Position numbers and translations under genes: made by a program | The notes under the pieces: model-generated | Told to the model about the DNA's origin: nothing | What the model saw: only the letters and a program-made list of their open reading frames with translations | Databases searched by the model: none | Assembly: GCA_023212695.1 (NCBI GenBank) | Contig: JALCCG010000017.1 | Location: 62,001 to 126,000, forward strand | Origin: Sporisorium sorghi | Taxonomy: Eukaryota; Basidiomycota; Ustilaginomycetes; Ustilaginales; Ustilaginaceae | DNA length: 64,000 bases | Reading direction: 5' to 3' | Shown here: piece by piece, positions 10,005 through 20,715 of the stretch | How the letters are laid out: each line of letters opens with the position of its first letter | Numbering within the stretch: the first letter of the stretch is position 1

Positions 10005-10586
10005 ATGAAAGTCAAGGTCAAGTCGTGGAACGCAGTCGCGTACTGGCGTAAGTCTCAAGCTTTCAAGACGCACATGACATTCGATACGATAGATACTGAA
10101 ACTCCTTTCACTCCTTTGTCTCGCAGTATGGGACGTCAAAGATCCAGACGATATCTGCGGCATTTGCCAGAGCAACTTTGACGGCTGCTGCGCGAGTTGC
10201 AAGGAGCCCGGCGACAGTTGTCCGCTATGTAAGTTCGGGTCATGCTCTCAGCCGATGCTATAAGCCCGTGCCTTGCATCGCTACTGACACATTCCCTCTG
10301 CGATCGACTCGCCATTCTCTATGCACTTCCTTGGCAACAGTGTTTGGCAAGTGCAGCCACGAGTTTCATCTGCATTGCATCATGAAGTGGCTTCAAGACA
10401 ACGACGGATGTCCGTCATGCCGTCGACCCTGGGGTGAGTGCTCATCAGCGCCACAGCTAACAGCAGTCTCGGGAGTCTGTACTGACATTGTCGTCGGTTT
10501 TGATTCCATTCGGTCATGCAGAGGAAGTCGAAGGCACCACTATCGGATCTGCCGCTGCCGCAAGAGCCGCTGCCGAAGCATCATGA
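10005..10586 (+). CDS. APC11: Anaphase-promoting complex subunit 11, RING-H2 (four exons)
   Basis: I built this gene by splicing. Exons are 10005-10047, 10127-10228, 10341-10433 and 10522-10586. The introns (79, 112 and 88 nt) have GTAAGT, GTAAGT and GTGAGT donors and CAG acceptors. The joined frame is 303 bp, 100 aa. It begins MKVKVKSWNAVAYWLW, has the zinc ligand series CGIC...CCASCKEPGDSCPL, FGKCSHEFHLHC and CPSCRRPW, and ends in a short Ala-rich tail. This is the RING-H2 of Apc11, the catalytic ubiquitin-ligase subunit of the APC/C, which recruits E2 enzymes and drives mitotic exit. Human APC11 is 84 aa, so the tail of about 15 residues is extra. Because the exons are short, no single open frame shows the protein. 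All ligands appear intact. Confidence 0.95.
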
Positions 10587-12072
10587 GACGCACTGACCGA
10601 TGCAGGTCGCACCTGATGAGGCGGTCCCGCATGCGACACCCCAAAAGGACTCGCAAAAGTCCATCTATACCCACTCGCCCCGCCCTCGTCTCTTTCGCAA
10701 GAAGACATCGAGCGCTATAGATGTTTCGAATCAACCATTCAAGCGCCGAGGAATGAGCATGCTACAGCGTCACTCAACTGATGCAGCGCGCGGGCCGAGG
10801 CTGTTCAGCTGTTGTGTCGAGGATGAGCAAATCAACACCAACGTTCTTGCGTCGAGTTGAAGGAGCTCAAAGGCCAAGCCGAAAAATCATGGTTGTTAGA
10901 CTACGTGTCTACACAGCCTCCAGGTGCGCGAAAATCATGCAGCCAAGGCTAAGGCGATCCTGATCAGGGTTCTGTCTTGATTCGGCAAAGCAAAGCTGCC
11001 AAGCACTGCAAGGACAGCGACATGGACAATGACGACGAACAGTCGCTCTTGCCACGGCTCAACCGTGGGAAGAGAGTGAGAGTCTAGACCACTCGTCGGC
11101 GTGGCCCTCTCAAGCAGAATGTCGAGTAAGCTTTGCATCTGCAGAAAGCTGCAGCTTGACGATGCGTGACAAGACGGCTCAGGCTCGAGGACTCGACACG
11201 TTGCTCAGAGGTTGGCGGAGTGAGTCAGCTTGCCACTCTGACGAGAGAGAGAGGCAGCGGAATCCGATGGCGAAAACAGTGGACTCTGCATTTTTTTATT
11301 TTTTTATTTATTTATTTATTTTTCGCGTAAAATGACGTCGTTGACAGTCATGACCCCGCACTCCGGACGGGAAATGGCACACCTCGCTTACGATGCACAG
11401 TCACGTTGAACGCTCGTCAACGTGTTCTCTCTCAAAAGATTTTTCGGGTGACCCTCCACTTACCACTCGAGCTGTCACAGCAAGAAGCGCACACGCCACC
11501 CGATCGGCCAGTTGAAAGCAATGTAGAAGCTTAAACATCAGCGAAGTGGAACAGAGAGAGAGAAAGGAGTCTGCGTTGGACAATGGCGAGTTCAGTTGCA
11601 AGGGGGAGGGACAGTTGCTAAACGACGCAATAGAGACAGGGTGCTGCGCAGGGTGCGAACGCTTTCTTTCGGAAGCTGCCCAGTGACGAGCGGGCGGTGA
11701 CTGACTGAGTTGGTGACTAAGTGGATGAGCGGTGTGACAGTAGGGAGAGGCGACCTTCCAAGTGCGGAGACTGCGTTGAAAGCGTTGTGACGAAATGACG
11801 AGCGGAAATGATGATGTGCGTTGAACTGAGCTGCCACGCTTGTTCACGCATTCCGCAGACTCCCTTCTCCTCTGCTTCTTCAAACTTGTCTGCTGAGCCA
11901 CGTTCCTCTCTCTCTCTCTCTCGTTGCCATCCGCTTCTCATCTTATAGCTTGCTGAGGATCGACGTCCACCTCTCCTTCCTCTACATCCACCATCATCAA
12001 AGTCGCTTATACCAGCTTCACACTTGTTTCTCTTCTACATTTCGACTTTGACATCCATCTCCCAACAACACC
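10587..12072. other. Intergenic region between APC11 and the Ish1-repeat gene
   Basis: About 1.5 kb without a supported gene. It contains a T-rich tract with regular TTTA spacing at about 11290-11322 and a CT-rich stretch at about 11906-11925. The last 150 bp before 12073 are C/T-rich, as expected for a fungal core promoter/5' leader. The minus-strand open frame at 11401-11901 is Ser/Arg-rich and looks random. Confidence 0.4.
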
Positions 12073-13650
12073 ATGGTCAAAGCTAGCTTCATCTCTGCTG
12101 GCTTGCTGGCACTCTGCATCGCCATCGCTACCGCCCCTCAGCCTGTAGCCGGCGATTGGCTGCAGGACTTTACCAAAGGCGGAAGCAAGGCATTCAACAC
12201 GGCCTTCCAGACCTGGTCCGAGTAAGTGCCTTTTCGCACGACCTGATTTTGACCTTGTGTCTACTCGATGCTGACCACCTTACTAACGCTGCTTCTGTTT
12301 CACAGATCCGACCTCCGCACTTACCTCCTCGACCGAGGCATCATCGCCCCTTACACCACGGGCGAGCAGCTGCGTCAGCTCGCCATACAGGACTATGGCA
12401 AGCTCGTCTCGTCGGCCTCTTCGGGCTCGGCTGCTGCTCAGAGTGCCGCCTCGTCGCAGCTGAGCTCGGCCTCGAGTGCCGCCTCGTCCATCTCGTCTGC
12501 TGTAAGCTCCTACGCCGCCCAAGCCAGCAAATCGGCCTCGGGCGTAGCGCTCACCGATCTCTACTATCCCTTGTCCAAATCTGCCTCTTCGGTGGGCTCA
12601 CAGGCTTCCGTCTACGCCGCCTCGAGCCTCAGCAAGAACGCTCCCGGCGCTTCGGACGTTTCCAAGAGTGCCAAGAGCGCGGCCACGCACGCGAACAAGT
12701 CGGGCAACTCGATCTACAACGCCGCCTCCAAGAGCGGCAGCTCGGCGTACGCCCAAGCCTCGCAGGCGGTGCACCGGGCCATCGACGACGGCACCGACTA
12801 CGTCTACTCGACCTGGAACGACAACGACCTGCGTTCGTGGCTCGAGTCGCACGGCATTATCAAGACCAAGACGCAGGCGACGCGCGACGAGCTGCTCAGC
12901 AAGATGCGCGGCGCCTACACCACCACGGTCAACGCCCCTTACGAGGCCTACTCGAACAGCTACCTGCACAACTGGCTCGTCGACCACGGCATTATCAAGT
13001 CGCCCGCCGAGAAGACGCGCGACGAGTACCTTGCGCTCGCAAAGGAGTACTACACCACGGGCACCGAGAACGTCTACGACACGTGCAAGGAGTCGGAGCT
13101 GCGCAGCTGGCTGATCAAGAACAACGTGATCAAGTCGGACTTCCAGGCGAAGCGCGACGAGTATCTGGATTTGGTGCGCAAGAACTACAACACGGCCGAG
13201 AGCGAGGTGTGGTCGAGCTGGACCGACAGCGATCTGCGCAACTGGCTCATCCAGAACGGCTACCTCAAGTCGGATGCGCAGGCCAAGCGCGACGAGCTGC
13301 TCAAGCTCGCGCAGAAGCACGGCCACGAGATCAACAAGGAGGCCAAGGAGTACATCTCGTGGAGCGACGCCCGACTGCGCGAGTACCTCAGGAGCAGCGG
13401 CATGCCGTTGGAGTCGATCCCCAAGAAGCGCAACCAGCTGCTGCGCGAGATGCGCGCGCGCTACACGGGCCACCGCGGCATTTTCAGCTACATCAAGGAT
13501 GGCGTTCGTCAGGCCTACTTTGGCGTGCAGGATATTTTGGGCAAGGGCGAGCAGGCTGCAGCCCATGCGAGTGTTGACGCCTCGTCGGCGGCCAGCGCTG
13601 CTTCGGCTTCGGCTGCAAAAGCCACTGCTAGGGCCAAGGATGAGTTCTAA
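12073..13650 (+). CDS. Secreted/membrane-system protein with six Ish1 repeats (Msc1/Ish1 type)
   Basis: Two exons, 12073-12221 and 12306-13650 (intron 84 nt, GTAAGT/CAG), give 497 aa. Residues 1-27 form a clear signal peptide (hydrophobic core LLALCIAIA). One Ish1 repeat follows at about residue 47 (SDLRTYLLDRGII). A Ser/Ala-rich spacer (about 85-235) precedes five more repeats with the pattern W-x-D-x-x-L-R-x-W-L-x-x-x-G-I-I-K...RDELL. Family knowledge: Ish1 of fission yeast is a stress-induced nuclear-envelope protein and yeast Msc1 affects meiotic recombination; the repeat is a small helical LEM/HeH-like fold. Location in the ER/nuclear-envelope lumen is inferred. The C-terminus is Ala/Ser/Lys rich with no HDEL or GPI signal. 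The long minus-strand open frame over this gene is a mirror of its codon bias. Confidence 0.9.
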
Positions 13651-13945
13651 GCCTCACCGTCAGGCGTGTTTGTCATTTGTACCCTCCCCCTTCGAACTTG
13701 TATATGCACTTGATGTTGTTCACAAAGGCTCTTCAATCGAATACCAAAGTTTCGTTCAGCGTTGATTACAGTAAATTAGGCTCCATTGATTGACTGTCTC
13801 GGCCTGCTTTTATCAGAAGAAAGATGAGGTTGAACCGGCCTGTGTGTATGAGGCAGGTGTCGGAAGTGGTGTTGACATGGAGTTGGGCGCGCGCGAAACT
13901 CGACGCGGAGCAAAAAGTGCGGAAGTCGGCCAAGCGCCAGACAGC

Positions 13946-13996
<51 letters not shown>

Positions 13997-14109
13997 GCGG
14001 CGTGTCTGTGCGTTGCACATCTTCTTCTTCTTCTTCTTCTTCTCCCAACCACACCCTCGACCAACACCTCAATCCTCTGCTCCACCTTCTCACAGGCGCT
14101 GCGTACACG
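13651..14109. promoter_or_regulatory. Intergenic region upstream of GPI11 with A49 and CTT repeats
   Basis: 459 bp between the Ish1-repeat stop and the GPI11 ATG. It holds an uninterrupted run of 49 A at 13947-13995, followed by a (CTT)n/(TTC)n microsatellite at about 14020-14043 and C/T-rich leader sequence. Poly(dA:dT) is known to exclude nucleosomes, so a promoter role is plausible but inferred. Confidence 0.5.
13947..13995 (+). repeat. Poly(A) homopolymer, 49 nt
   Basis: An unbroken A tract of 49 nt ends 114 bp before the GPI11 start codon. Read lengths of such tracts are error-prone, so the exact count may vary. Confidence 0.9.
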
Positions 14110-15177
14110 ATGGGCCCCAAACCGCGTATGACGATCGCGCGCCCCGCCTCGTCCACTCGCCCCGGTACCACCACCAGCACCGCTCCCACACCCGCTGCCT
14201 CCGCCCCATCCCGAGCCGTTCGCCGCAAACGCTGGATCCACGCGCCGGCCACCCTCGTCCTGCTGCTCCTCTTACACACCCTATGCCACATATTCGCGTT
14301 CATCCTCCTAACCGAGCCGTGTCTCAACCCATCGTACACGCGGCGGCTCTCGGACAAGCTCAACTACTTCATCCTTCTCACGACGCCAGGGGCGATCCCG
14401 CGCGCAGACTGGGGAGTGCGCTTCACCTCGGCCGGTATCCGTGGCTTGTTCGGCGTAGGCGTGATCCAGGCGTGGTTTGTGGCGCGCCTGAACGCGTATG
14501 CCCAAAAGGCGCAAAGGCGGCATGCGGCGCTCGTGCGCGCGTTGAAGGCGCAGCGCGACTCCGGCAAGAGCGTCGGCGTCGATACGCGGTTTGAACACGA
14601 GGGGATGGGCGAAGAGGAGGAGGTCGGCAGCTTCGTCCGCCAGATGGAGAGCGTCAGCGTCACGTTTTTGGCGATGCCGATTGTGGCGGGGGTGGTGTAT
14701 GGAGCGCTGGTCCTGGCGGGCGCGGATGTGGCGGGGAGGTGGATGCAGACCGCCGTGCTCGCGGCGCATTTGGCGTTGTTAGTTGGGCTGCCGTTGTTGC
14801 ATATTCTAGGGCTGCCGGACTTGCCCAACATCACCTCCTCGGGCACAGCCACCAACACTACGCCACCCACCACCACCACAGCCACAACATCCCTATCAAC
14901 CCCTTCATCACCCTCACCCTCACCCTCCAGCACCACCCTCGCCAACGCCCCCACCCACTGGACAGCACTGCTCACCCTCCGCCCCAACCCAACCTTCCTC
15001 CTGCCGCTCTTCTACCCGCTCATCGGCTGCGTGCTCGGCACCCTGGCGTCAACGGCAGTGCTCGCACTCGACTGGAACGTCGCTTACCAGACCTACCCGT
15101 TCCCCCTGCTGGTGGGCAGTCTGGTTGGGCTGGTGCTGGGTGACTTGTACACGATCGGCGTCGTGCTGTTCGGTTGA
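14110..15177 (+). CDS. GPI11: GPI-anchor biosynthesis PIG-F/Gpi11-like protein
   Basis: 355 aa from the ATG at 14110. An upstream ATG at 14002 would only add a Ser-rich stretch encoded by the CTT repeat. Several hydrophobic spans are visible: about residues 46-66 (ATLVLLLLLHTLCHIFAFI), 80-95, 105-125, 180-200, 210-232, 290-312 and 325-350. The C-terminal block LDWNVAYQTYPFPLLVGSL followed by a glycine-rich span matches the conserved W-[DN]-x-x-W/Y-Q-x-[WY]-P...G-x-x-x-G end of PIG-F. In this family the protein stabilises the GPI ethanolamine-phosphate transferases in the ER membrane. Human PIG-F is 219 aa; the excess here is the N-terminal Ala/Thr/Pro tail and a Thr/Ser/Pro loop at about 242-275. 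Convergent with the antiporter gene (121 bp). Confidence 0.8.
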   Translation: MGPKPRMTIARPASSTRPGTTTSTAPTPAASAPSRAVRRKRWIHAPATLVLLLLLHTLCHIFAFILLTEPCLNPSYTRRLSDKLNYFILLTTPGAIPRADWGVRFTSAGIRGLFGVGVIQAWFVARLNAYAQKAQRRHAALVRALKAQRDSGKSVGVDTRFEHEGMGEEEEVGSFVRQMESVSVTFLAMPIVAGVVYGALVLAGADVAGRWMQTAVLAAHLALLVGLPLLHILGLPDLPNITSSGTATNTTPPTTTTATTSLSTPSSPSPSPSSTTLANAPTHWTALLTLRPNPTFLLPLFYPLIGCVLGTLASTAVLALDWNVAYQTYPFPLLVGSLVGLVLGDLYTIGVVLFG

Positions 15178-15298
15178 TGAACACACATTCTCCAAACATA
15201 AAGTTGGAAAGCATCGAGTGTGTGTCAGTGCGAGATGGATTGAATTTGTGTACGATGCTCTTCCTATGTGAGTTTACAGGGTCTATGGGTGTGTCAAA

Positions 15299-18200
15299 TC
15301 AACGCGGCTGCTGACCAGGCGAGACAGGCGGACCGTCCTGGTTGGGCAGATCCAAAAGCACCCTTGGCGTCGACGTCCCCGATGCGCTCGCCGACCCTCC
15401 TAGCCCGACGCGGTTGCGCCTGCCCTCAGGCGACGGCGGCGTCGACCCTTCAGCAGCAGCAGGCGGCAGCGCGAACCCTTCCAGCTCGTCATCCCGCGTC
15501 ACCTCCCGCCTCAATGACCGACTCGAAGTGGGTGACTGCCTTGCGCTCTTACCTGCGTCCCCCTCCGTCTTGGACCGCGCAGGGAACAAGTGCGGATGCG
15601 ACGTCGGACCCGGATTGCCCATTCCTTCTCCCTTGGGCGCGGTGAAGTTCTGGAAGAACGCGCCAATCCTACTCATGCCATCGCGGATCCCCAACCCTCC
15701 ATGGCGACGGTTGTCGTCGTCGCTGCTGGCCGCATCATCGTCGTCGTCCGACTCGTCGCTGTCGAGGTGGTACACGCGCGCATCGCGGCTCATCTCTTTG
15801 CCAGACGAGGACGCGCCGTTGTACGTCCGAGCACGCCGCGAAAACGCATGCGCTCCCGCCTCATTGATCGGACCACTGCGCCGCTGACCTCCCGCCGGCG
15901 CCTGGCGGTCGTGCGACGAGCCCGAGCCGGCGATGTCGAGCCACTGCACGGACGACGCGTTGCGGCTCGACGAAGTCTCTGCATCGCGTCCCGCGCTAGA
16001 TCCCACGCGAGAGCGCGGCGCCGATGCTTTGAGGATCGGACTGTTGCTGACGCCCAAAGACGAGCGGTAGGGCGCAGCGAGACCTGCGCCTGCCGAAGAC
16101 GATCGCGGGAAGAATTTTTCCTGCTTGCCCTGATCTTTGGCCTTGCCCTTGTCGCCGATGCCACCTGGGGTGCGGAAGCTCGAAGACGGGCTCAGCTTGT
16201 GCGACGACCGGTCGCGCGTCATGGTCGGCGAGGCCGGTTCCGAGATCATCACGCGCGGCTTTGTATACGCATCCGATGCCGACTCTCCCTCTCCACCCTC
16301 GTCGTCCACCACCTCCTGATCCTCGTCCGACTCTCTACTTGCTGTCGACTTTCTTCGACCCGACAGCCCAATCTGCCCAGACAGCACCTTCTTGCGCAGA
16401 TTGCCGCGCCTGGGTGCTGCACCACCAGCGCGCCTGCTGGCAATCGCCGGCTTCGACGACGCTCCTGCTGCGGCTGTTGCCAAAGAAGACGACACATCGT
16501 GCTCTGTGTCCTGGGCGCTGGTGCTGCCCTGCGGCAACGACGAATCTTGAGGACCAGCTGGGCGGCCACCACCATCCTCACGTGCGCTGACGACAGCCGG
16601 TGCGACGTTGACTCCCATAACACCCTCTCCCTCCTCTTGCGCCGACTCTTGCGCGCTCGCTCGCGAAGACCTGAGCGGAATATCGCGCTCCTGATCATCG
16701 CCTCGACGGTCGTGAGCCCACGACATGGCACCGTACATGAGATTGACGCGGTCCTGTCGGTCTTGCGCCGTCTCCTCCTCGGGCGCCTGGGCCTTGACGT
16801 AGTGCTTCTTGTCCTTGTTGGGCCACCACTTGTGCACTTTGTTCTCGAGCAGCCTGGGGATGGTCTCGGACGCATTCCATCTGGCATGGTCTTCGTGTCC
16901 CAGGAAGCAGGCAAGCTCGTCGTGGTGCTGGCGCACCCAGTCCTGTGCTGGCGTCTCGGACTCTTCGAGTGCATCGCGTTCGTGGGTGGTCAAGGGAATG
17001 ACCTCGACGATGGGATCGTCCGAGTAGCTCTTCTGATGCTCGAGCACGAGGTTGTGTCCCTCGACCCAGCTTCGCACCTTGGGCCAGTTGGCTTCGTCCT
17101 TTTCGTTGTTGCTATCCGCGTGCGCATGAGCCTGACCTTTGCGGTCCTGGCGACAAGCCTCGTCCTCGTCATCGGCGTGCACACGACCCAGGATAATGTC
17201 GCGGTCCATGGGTGCTTCGCCGAGATCCTGCTCCTCTTTAGATGTGCGTATCCTTTGCTCCTCCTCTGCAGACTGCCTCTTGCTCCTTTTACGAGCCAGC
17301 TGAGCTTCGCGCTTAGCTTGCATCCTTTCGCGGTATCGGCGCATCTCGACACAGTTATCTCCCAGATAGTCGGCGGCCGGGTTCGAGTCTTCATCGCTAC
17401 CCTCCCAGTCCTCGATGCCGTCCATATCCTTGCAGAGCTGGCGTCTGCGTGCTGCGTTGCTATCGAGGCTCTGATCAGCGTCGCCATCGCCCTGCTTTTC
17501 GTTCCACTCTCCACCAAGCCCTTCAGCTTTTTCGAGGTCGCGTTCTGTGCGCGTGTTGAGCAGACCAACGAAAGCGGGCTCTTGGTCCTTGCTGCTGGCG
17601 GACGACTCGGCAGCTGCAGTGGCAGAAGCCTCGTCGTTGCTGTCCTCGCGACGCAGCTCGTCTTCACGGTAGCCTCCGATGGCGCCGCGTCCGATGAGCG
17701 CGAGCTGCTGAGCCGACATCTTGTCGGCGCTGATATCGTCGGTATTGATGACAATGTCTTCGCCCGTCCTCACGCGGCGGACACGGCTCATCCAGCCGGG
17801 CTCGTCGTCGCGGATGGAAGGGTTGCGACTCCAGGTGCGCGTCAAGGTGTGGGCTCGTCGACGTGCGTTCTTGCCAAAGGCGAAGAAGGGAATGGTGAAG
17901 CCGTGGACGATGATGGAGCAGAGCACAAAGAAGTAGACGATGGGCTGAATGGTGAGAGCGAGCACATCGTTGCTGGTCTGCGGCGGCTCGTGGACCTCTT
18001 CGGGCATGAGGGTTCGGCCGAGCGTGGCGATAAAGATGGCACCGACGCCCATGGGACCAAAGTGACCGCAGAAGATGGCTTCGCGGAAAGTCTTGATATC
18101 TGGGATGAACTTCCAGAGCGCAAGGATGACGGGGATGCGCTTGGTGAGGAGCACGCAGATGGTGAGGACGATGAGCCTCCAGATGGACAGGCCGAGTGAT

Positions 18201-19198
18201 GCGTCGACAAAGTCGTGCCATGGAATGAGTGCGCCAATGTAGATGAAGGTAGCAATGTTGAAGAGCAGATCGACAATGTTGGAAAAGTTAGAGTCTTCGG
18301 TCTGCTTTGTGAACCACCCGTCCCAAGCGAAGGCGGTACCACAGGCGAAGGCGGCGAGAAGGTCGTCCGATCCGAGCAAGACATTGACGCCCATACTGGC
18401 GATGGCGAGCGAGATATACTGGGCGACAAAAGACTCTCGGTCGATGAGCTTGTTGCGTTCGGAGAAGCGCATGAACTTGCGGGCGAGGTAGCCGATCAAG
18501 GCTCCGAGGATGGTGCCCAAGATGATCTCGTAGGCCCAGGTCTCGTAGAACCACTGAGCGATGGCATGGCCGACATTGTCGCGATTCTGTGTAAGGTAGA
18601 GAGCCAAGTAGAGAAAGGGGAAGGCAGCACCGTCGTTGCAGCCCGACTCGCACATGAGCATATGACGAACGTGGGCAGGGACGTGCTTTTCGGCCCATGG
18701 ACCACCGACGACGGCCTGAGCCAAGATGGGATCGGTGGGCGAGACGCAGGCAGCGACGACGAGCGAGTTGAGGAAATCGAGACCAGGGATGAGGGCGTAG
18801 ATGAAACAGGCGGTGATGAGCCAGCCCCAAGCCATGACAGGACCCAAGAGGATGGCGATGGATCTCCAGTGGCGCAATAGATACTTTTTGGGCAATTCGA
18901 CGCCGATGGCAAAGACGGAGAGCGCGATGGTGACGCGCATCACCTCGAGGGTGATCTCATCGGTGTGAGGGCCGCCAGGGGTTACGCCATCCTCGCCTCC
19001 AAACTTGGCGGGGTTGAAGAGGTTGGTGGCGACAGGACCGATGATGATGCCGAATGCAGCAGCGATGGGAGCTTCACCGAGATAGAGGCGCTCCTTGATG
19101 AAGAGGGAGAGGTAGGAGAAGATGCAGATAAAGAGGCCGAGCGCGACATAGATGATATGAACGGGCGTGACTTCGAAAGGGTGGAAAGCATAGGCCAT
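15299..19198 (-). CDS. NHA1: Nha1/Sod2-type plasma-membrane Na+(K+)/H+ antiporter
   Basis: 1299 aa. Residues 1-430 are the antiporter core with about 12 membrane spans, starting VTPVHIIYVALGLFICIFSYLS. Core motifs are visible: FAIGVELP, CVSPTDPILAQAVVGG and CESGCNDGAAFPFLYLAL; the Asp residues in SPTDP and NDG belong to the ion-binding site of fungal antiporters. About 870 residues of hydrophilic, Asp/Glu/Ser-rich C-terminal tail follow, as in yeast Nha1 (985 aa), where the tail affects cell-cycle and osmotic functions. The enzyme exports Na+, Li+ and K+ in exchange for protons at the plasma membrane. No introns are visible. An 869-codon open frame on the other strand is a mirror of this gene. 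Confidence 0.95.
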   Translation of the reverse strand: MAYAFHPFEVTPVHIIYVALGLFICIFSYLSLFIKERLYLGEAPIAAAFGIIIGPVATNLFNPAKFGGEDGVTPGGPHTDEITLEVMRVTIALSVFAIGVELPKKYLLRHWRSIAILLGPVMAWGWLITACFIYALIPGLDFLNSLVVAACVSPTDPILAQAVVGGPWAEKHVPAHVRHMLMCESGCNDGAAFPFLYLALYLTQNRDNVGHAIAQWFYETWAYEIILGTILGALIGYLARKFMRFSERNKLIDRESFVAQYISLAIASMGVNVLLGSDDLLAAFACGTAFAWDGWFTKQTEDSNFSNIVDLLFNIATFIYIGALIPWHDFVDASLGLSIWRLIVLTICVLLTKRIPVILALWKFIPDIKTFREAIFCGHFGPMGVGAIFIATLGRTLMPEEVHEPPQTSNDVLALTIQPIVYFFVLCSIIVHGFTIPFFAFGKNARRRAHTLTRTWSRNPSIRDDEPGWMSRVRRVRTGEDIVINTDDISADKMSAQQLALIGRGAIGGYREDELRREDSNDEASATAAAESSASSKDQEPAFVGLLNTRTERDLEKAEGLGGEWNEKQGDGDADQSLDSNAARRRQLCKDMDGIEDWEGSDEDSNPAADYLGDNCVEMRRYRERMQAKREAQLARKRSKRQSAEEEQRIRTSKEEQDLGEAPMDRDIILGRVHADDEDEACRQDRKGQAHAHADSNNEKDEANWPKVRSWVEGHNLVLEHQKSYSDDPIVEVIPLTTHERDALEESETPAQDWVRQHHDELACFLGHEDHARWNASETIPRLLENKVHKWWPNKDKKHYVKAQAPEEETAQDRQDRVNLMYGAMSWAHDRRGDDQERDIPLRSSRASAQESAQEEGEGVMGVNVAPAVVSAREDGGGRPAGPQDSSLPQGSTSAQDTEHDVSSSLATAAAGASSKPAIASRRAGGAAPRRGNLRKKVLSGQIGLSGRRKSTASRESDEDQEVVDDEGGEGESASDAYTKPRVMISEPASPTMTRDRSSHKLSPSSSFRTPGGIGDKGKAKDQGKQEKFFPRSSSAGAGLAAPYRSSLGVSNSPILKASAPRSRVGSSAGRDAETSSSRNASSVQWLDIAGSGSSHDRQAPAGGQRRSGPINEAGAHAFSRRARTYNGASSSGKEMSRDARVYHLDSDESDDDDDAASSDDDNRRHGGLGIRDGMSRIGAFFQNFTAPKGEGMGNPGPTSHPHLFPARSKTEGDAGKSARQSPTSSRSLRREVTRDDELEGFALPPAAAEGSTPPSPEGRRNRVGLGGSASASGTSTPRVLLDLPNQDGPPVSPGQQPR

Positions 19199-20715
19199 GA
19201 TGGGCGGATTGATTCGGCTAGCAGCAGCAGGCTAGGCTCTGCAAAGTGCCTGCGCTGCGGCTGCCTGTTGTTGGGGTGATAAGGCGACCTTGTTGGGGGA
19301 GAGAGAGAGAGGAAGCTTGCCGATGGAAAAGTTAGATTCTATTGGGACGTTGCAAATGAGGATGGTGCCGACATTCGGATGATGCGAGCCATTCGATACG
19401 GCGATGGAGGTGGCAAGAAAGAGTTTGTCGCTCGTTGGCGATCGGGTCAGATGATGTGAGCAACTCGTTGAGCGGAACTGCCGGAACAGCGGAACGAGTG
19501 ATCGGTGTCAATTCCGAAAGTCGGAGCTGAGGGGCGGTGTCGCAGTTGTGCTTGTCCCTGCGATGTCGATCGTGACTGAATGCAGGCCAAGTGTCGTCGA
19601 AAAGTGGGTTTGACGGAATAGCCGAAGGTGACAACGAATAAAGGCGGGGTGGGAGTCAAGATCTAGGTAATGATATCCGCCCAAGTTGCTGCCGGACTGA
19701 TGGCAGCTTGGCTCAGCCAGTGATGGTCGAGATGATGATGGTCGTCAGTGATGTTGTTGGTCTCGAAACCATTCCGACGCAAAAAGATAAAAAGTCGAAC
19801 CTGGGCATCAGTCGAGAACCTGCAGGACGGCACAGCAGCAGCAAGCGACTCGGCACGTTTCTTGAAAATCACGAAAACGATAAAGTTGAGGAATTGCTGC
19901 CAGCCATTCGGTCACTCTGCGCCTTGCCGCCATCTGAGGACAGCGTTGCGGTCTTTTGGGTTAGGAGAATTCCTCGTCCTCATCGTCCTCATCACAGATG
20001 GAAGGGTGCTCACTGGCCTGCAATCGATATGAATTCCCTCAGAAGCGGTCCGAGCGGACAATGTGTGAGGCCTTTTCGCCCTGGGCTGCATCGTGAGCTG
20101 CACACATTCCTGGCACCAAAGAGACGGGACGATAAGGCGCTCGGGAAGCGACTTGTCACAAAAAAGTCCGCCGTCGTTTGTGGCGCTCTCAGTCCCGAAA
20201 GCTCGTTTGCTTTGATCCGAATTGCTCGATCCCTCTCCTCTTCACAAGCAAATTACGATGCTCCCGCTACTATCTTGCAGACTCGTCACATGGGCTTGGC
20301 ACCGATGGCGGCGGCGCGATTCCGAACGTGTCGCCCGAACGTGTCGGCGGGTCGCAGAGACATTGCTGCTTCGATGAAAAAGGCTCAGGTCGATAGGGAC
20401 AGACAGCAGAGAAGATTCGATGCAACCAAAAGTCTTGGCACTGCCACTGCCAGCCGAAAAAGCGCGGTCTCATCAGCGGAAAAAAAAAAAAGAAAAAAAA
20501 AAAAAAAAAAGGCTACGGCGTGACGAGCGCGCGGCGTAGAGAGCGCCTTTGTCGCGCTCCAAAAATCGCGTCTTCCCTGTGCGTGTTGGTTTGGAGTTGG
20601 CGCAGCGCAGAAGAAGTCGCAAATCAAGGGTCCACTCTTTGCTGTCACAGTTGCTCCTCCTTCTCTTCCATCCAATCGATCCTTTCTTAGGAACGACAGC
20701 GCCACCTCCAACACG
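19199..20715. promoter_or_regulatory. Divergent promoter region NHA1 / RTT109
   Basis: 1517 bp with no supported gene. It contains an A-rich tract of 31 nt interrupted by one G (20480-20510), 205 bp before the RTT109 ATG, then a C/T-rich leader. On the NHA1 side the leader is short with a GA-rich block near 19301-19311. An open frame at 19708-20523 ends in the Lys-encoding A tract and has random composition. Confidence 0.4.

Noticed and set aside
12598..13566. 322-codon open frame antisense to the Ish1-repeat gene
   Set aside because: Its repeats (LRIRLEV, VLDEPV patterns) are the reverse reading of the Ish1 repeats, not an independent protein.
15590..18199. 869-codon open frame on the plus strand
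   Set aside because: It lies wholly antisense to the NHA1-type antiporter, whose motifs are unambiguous. The mirror frame is open because of codon bias and its translation has no family similarity.
19708..20523. 271-codon open frame between NHA1 and RTT109
   Set aside because: Composition is random, it ends in a poly-Lys from an A tract, and it covers the expected promoter.
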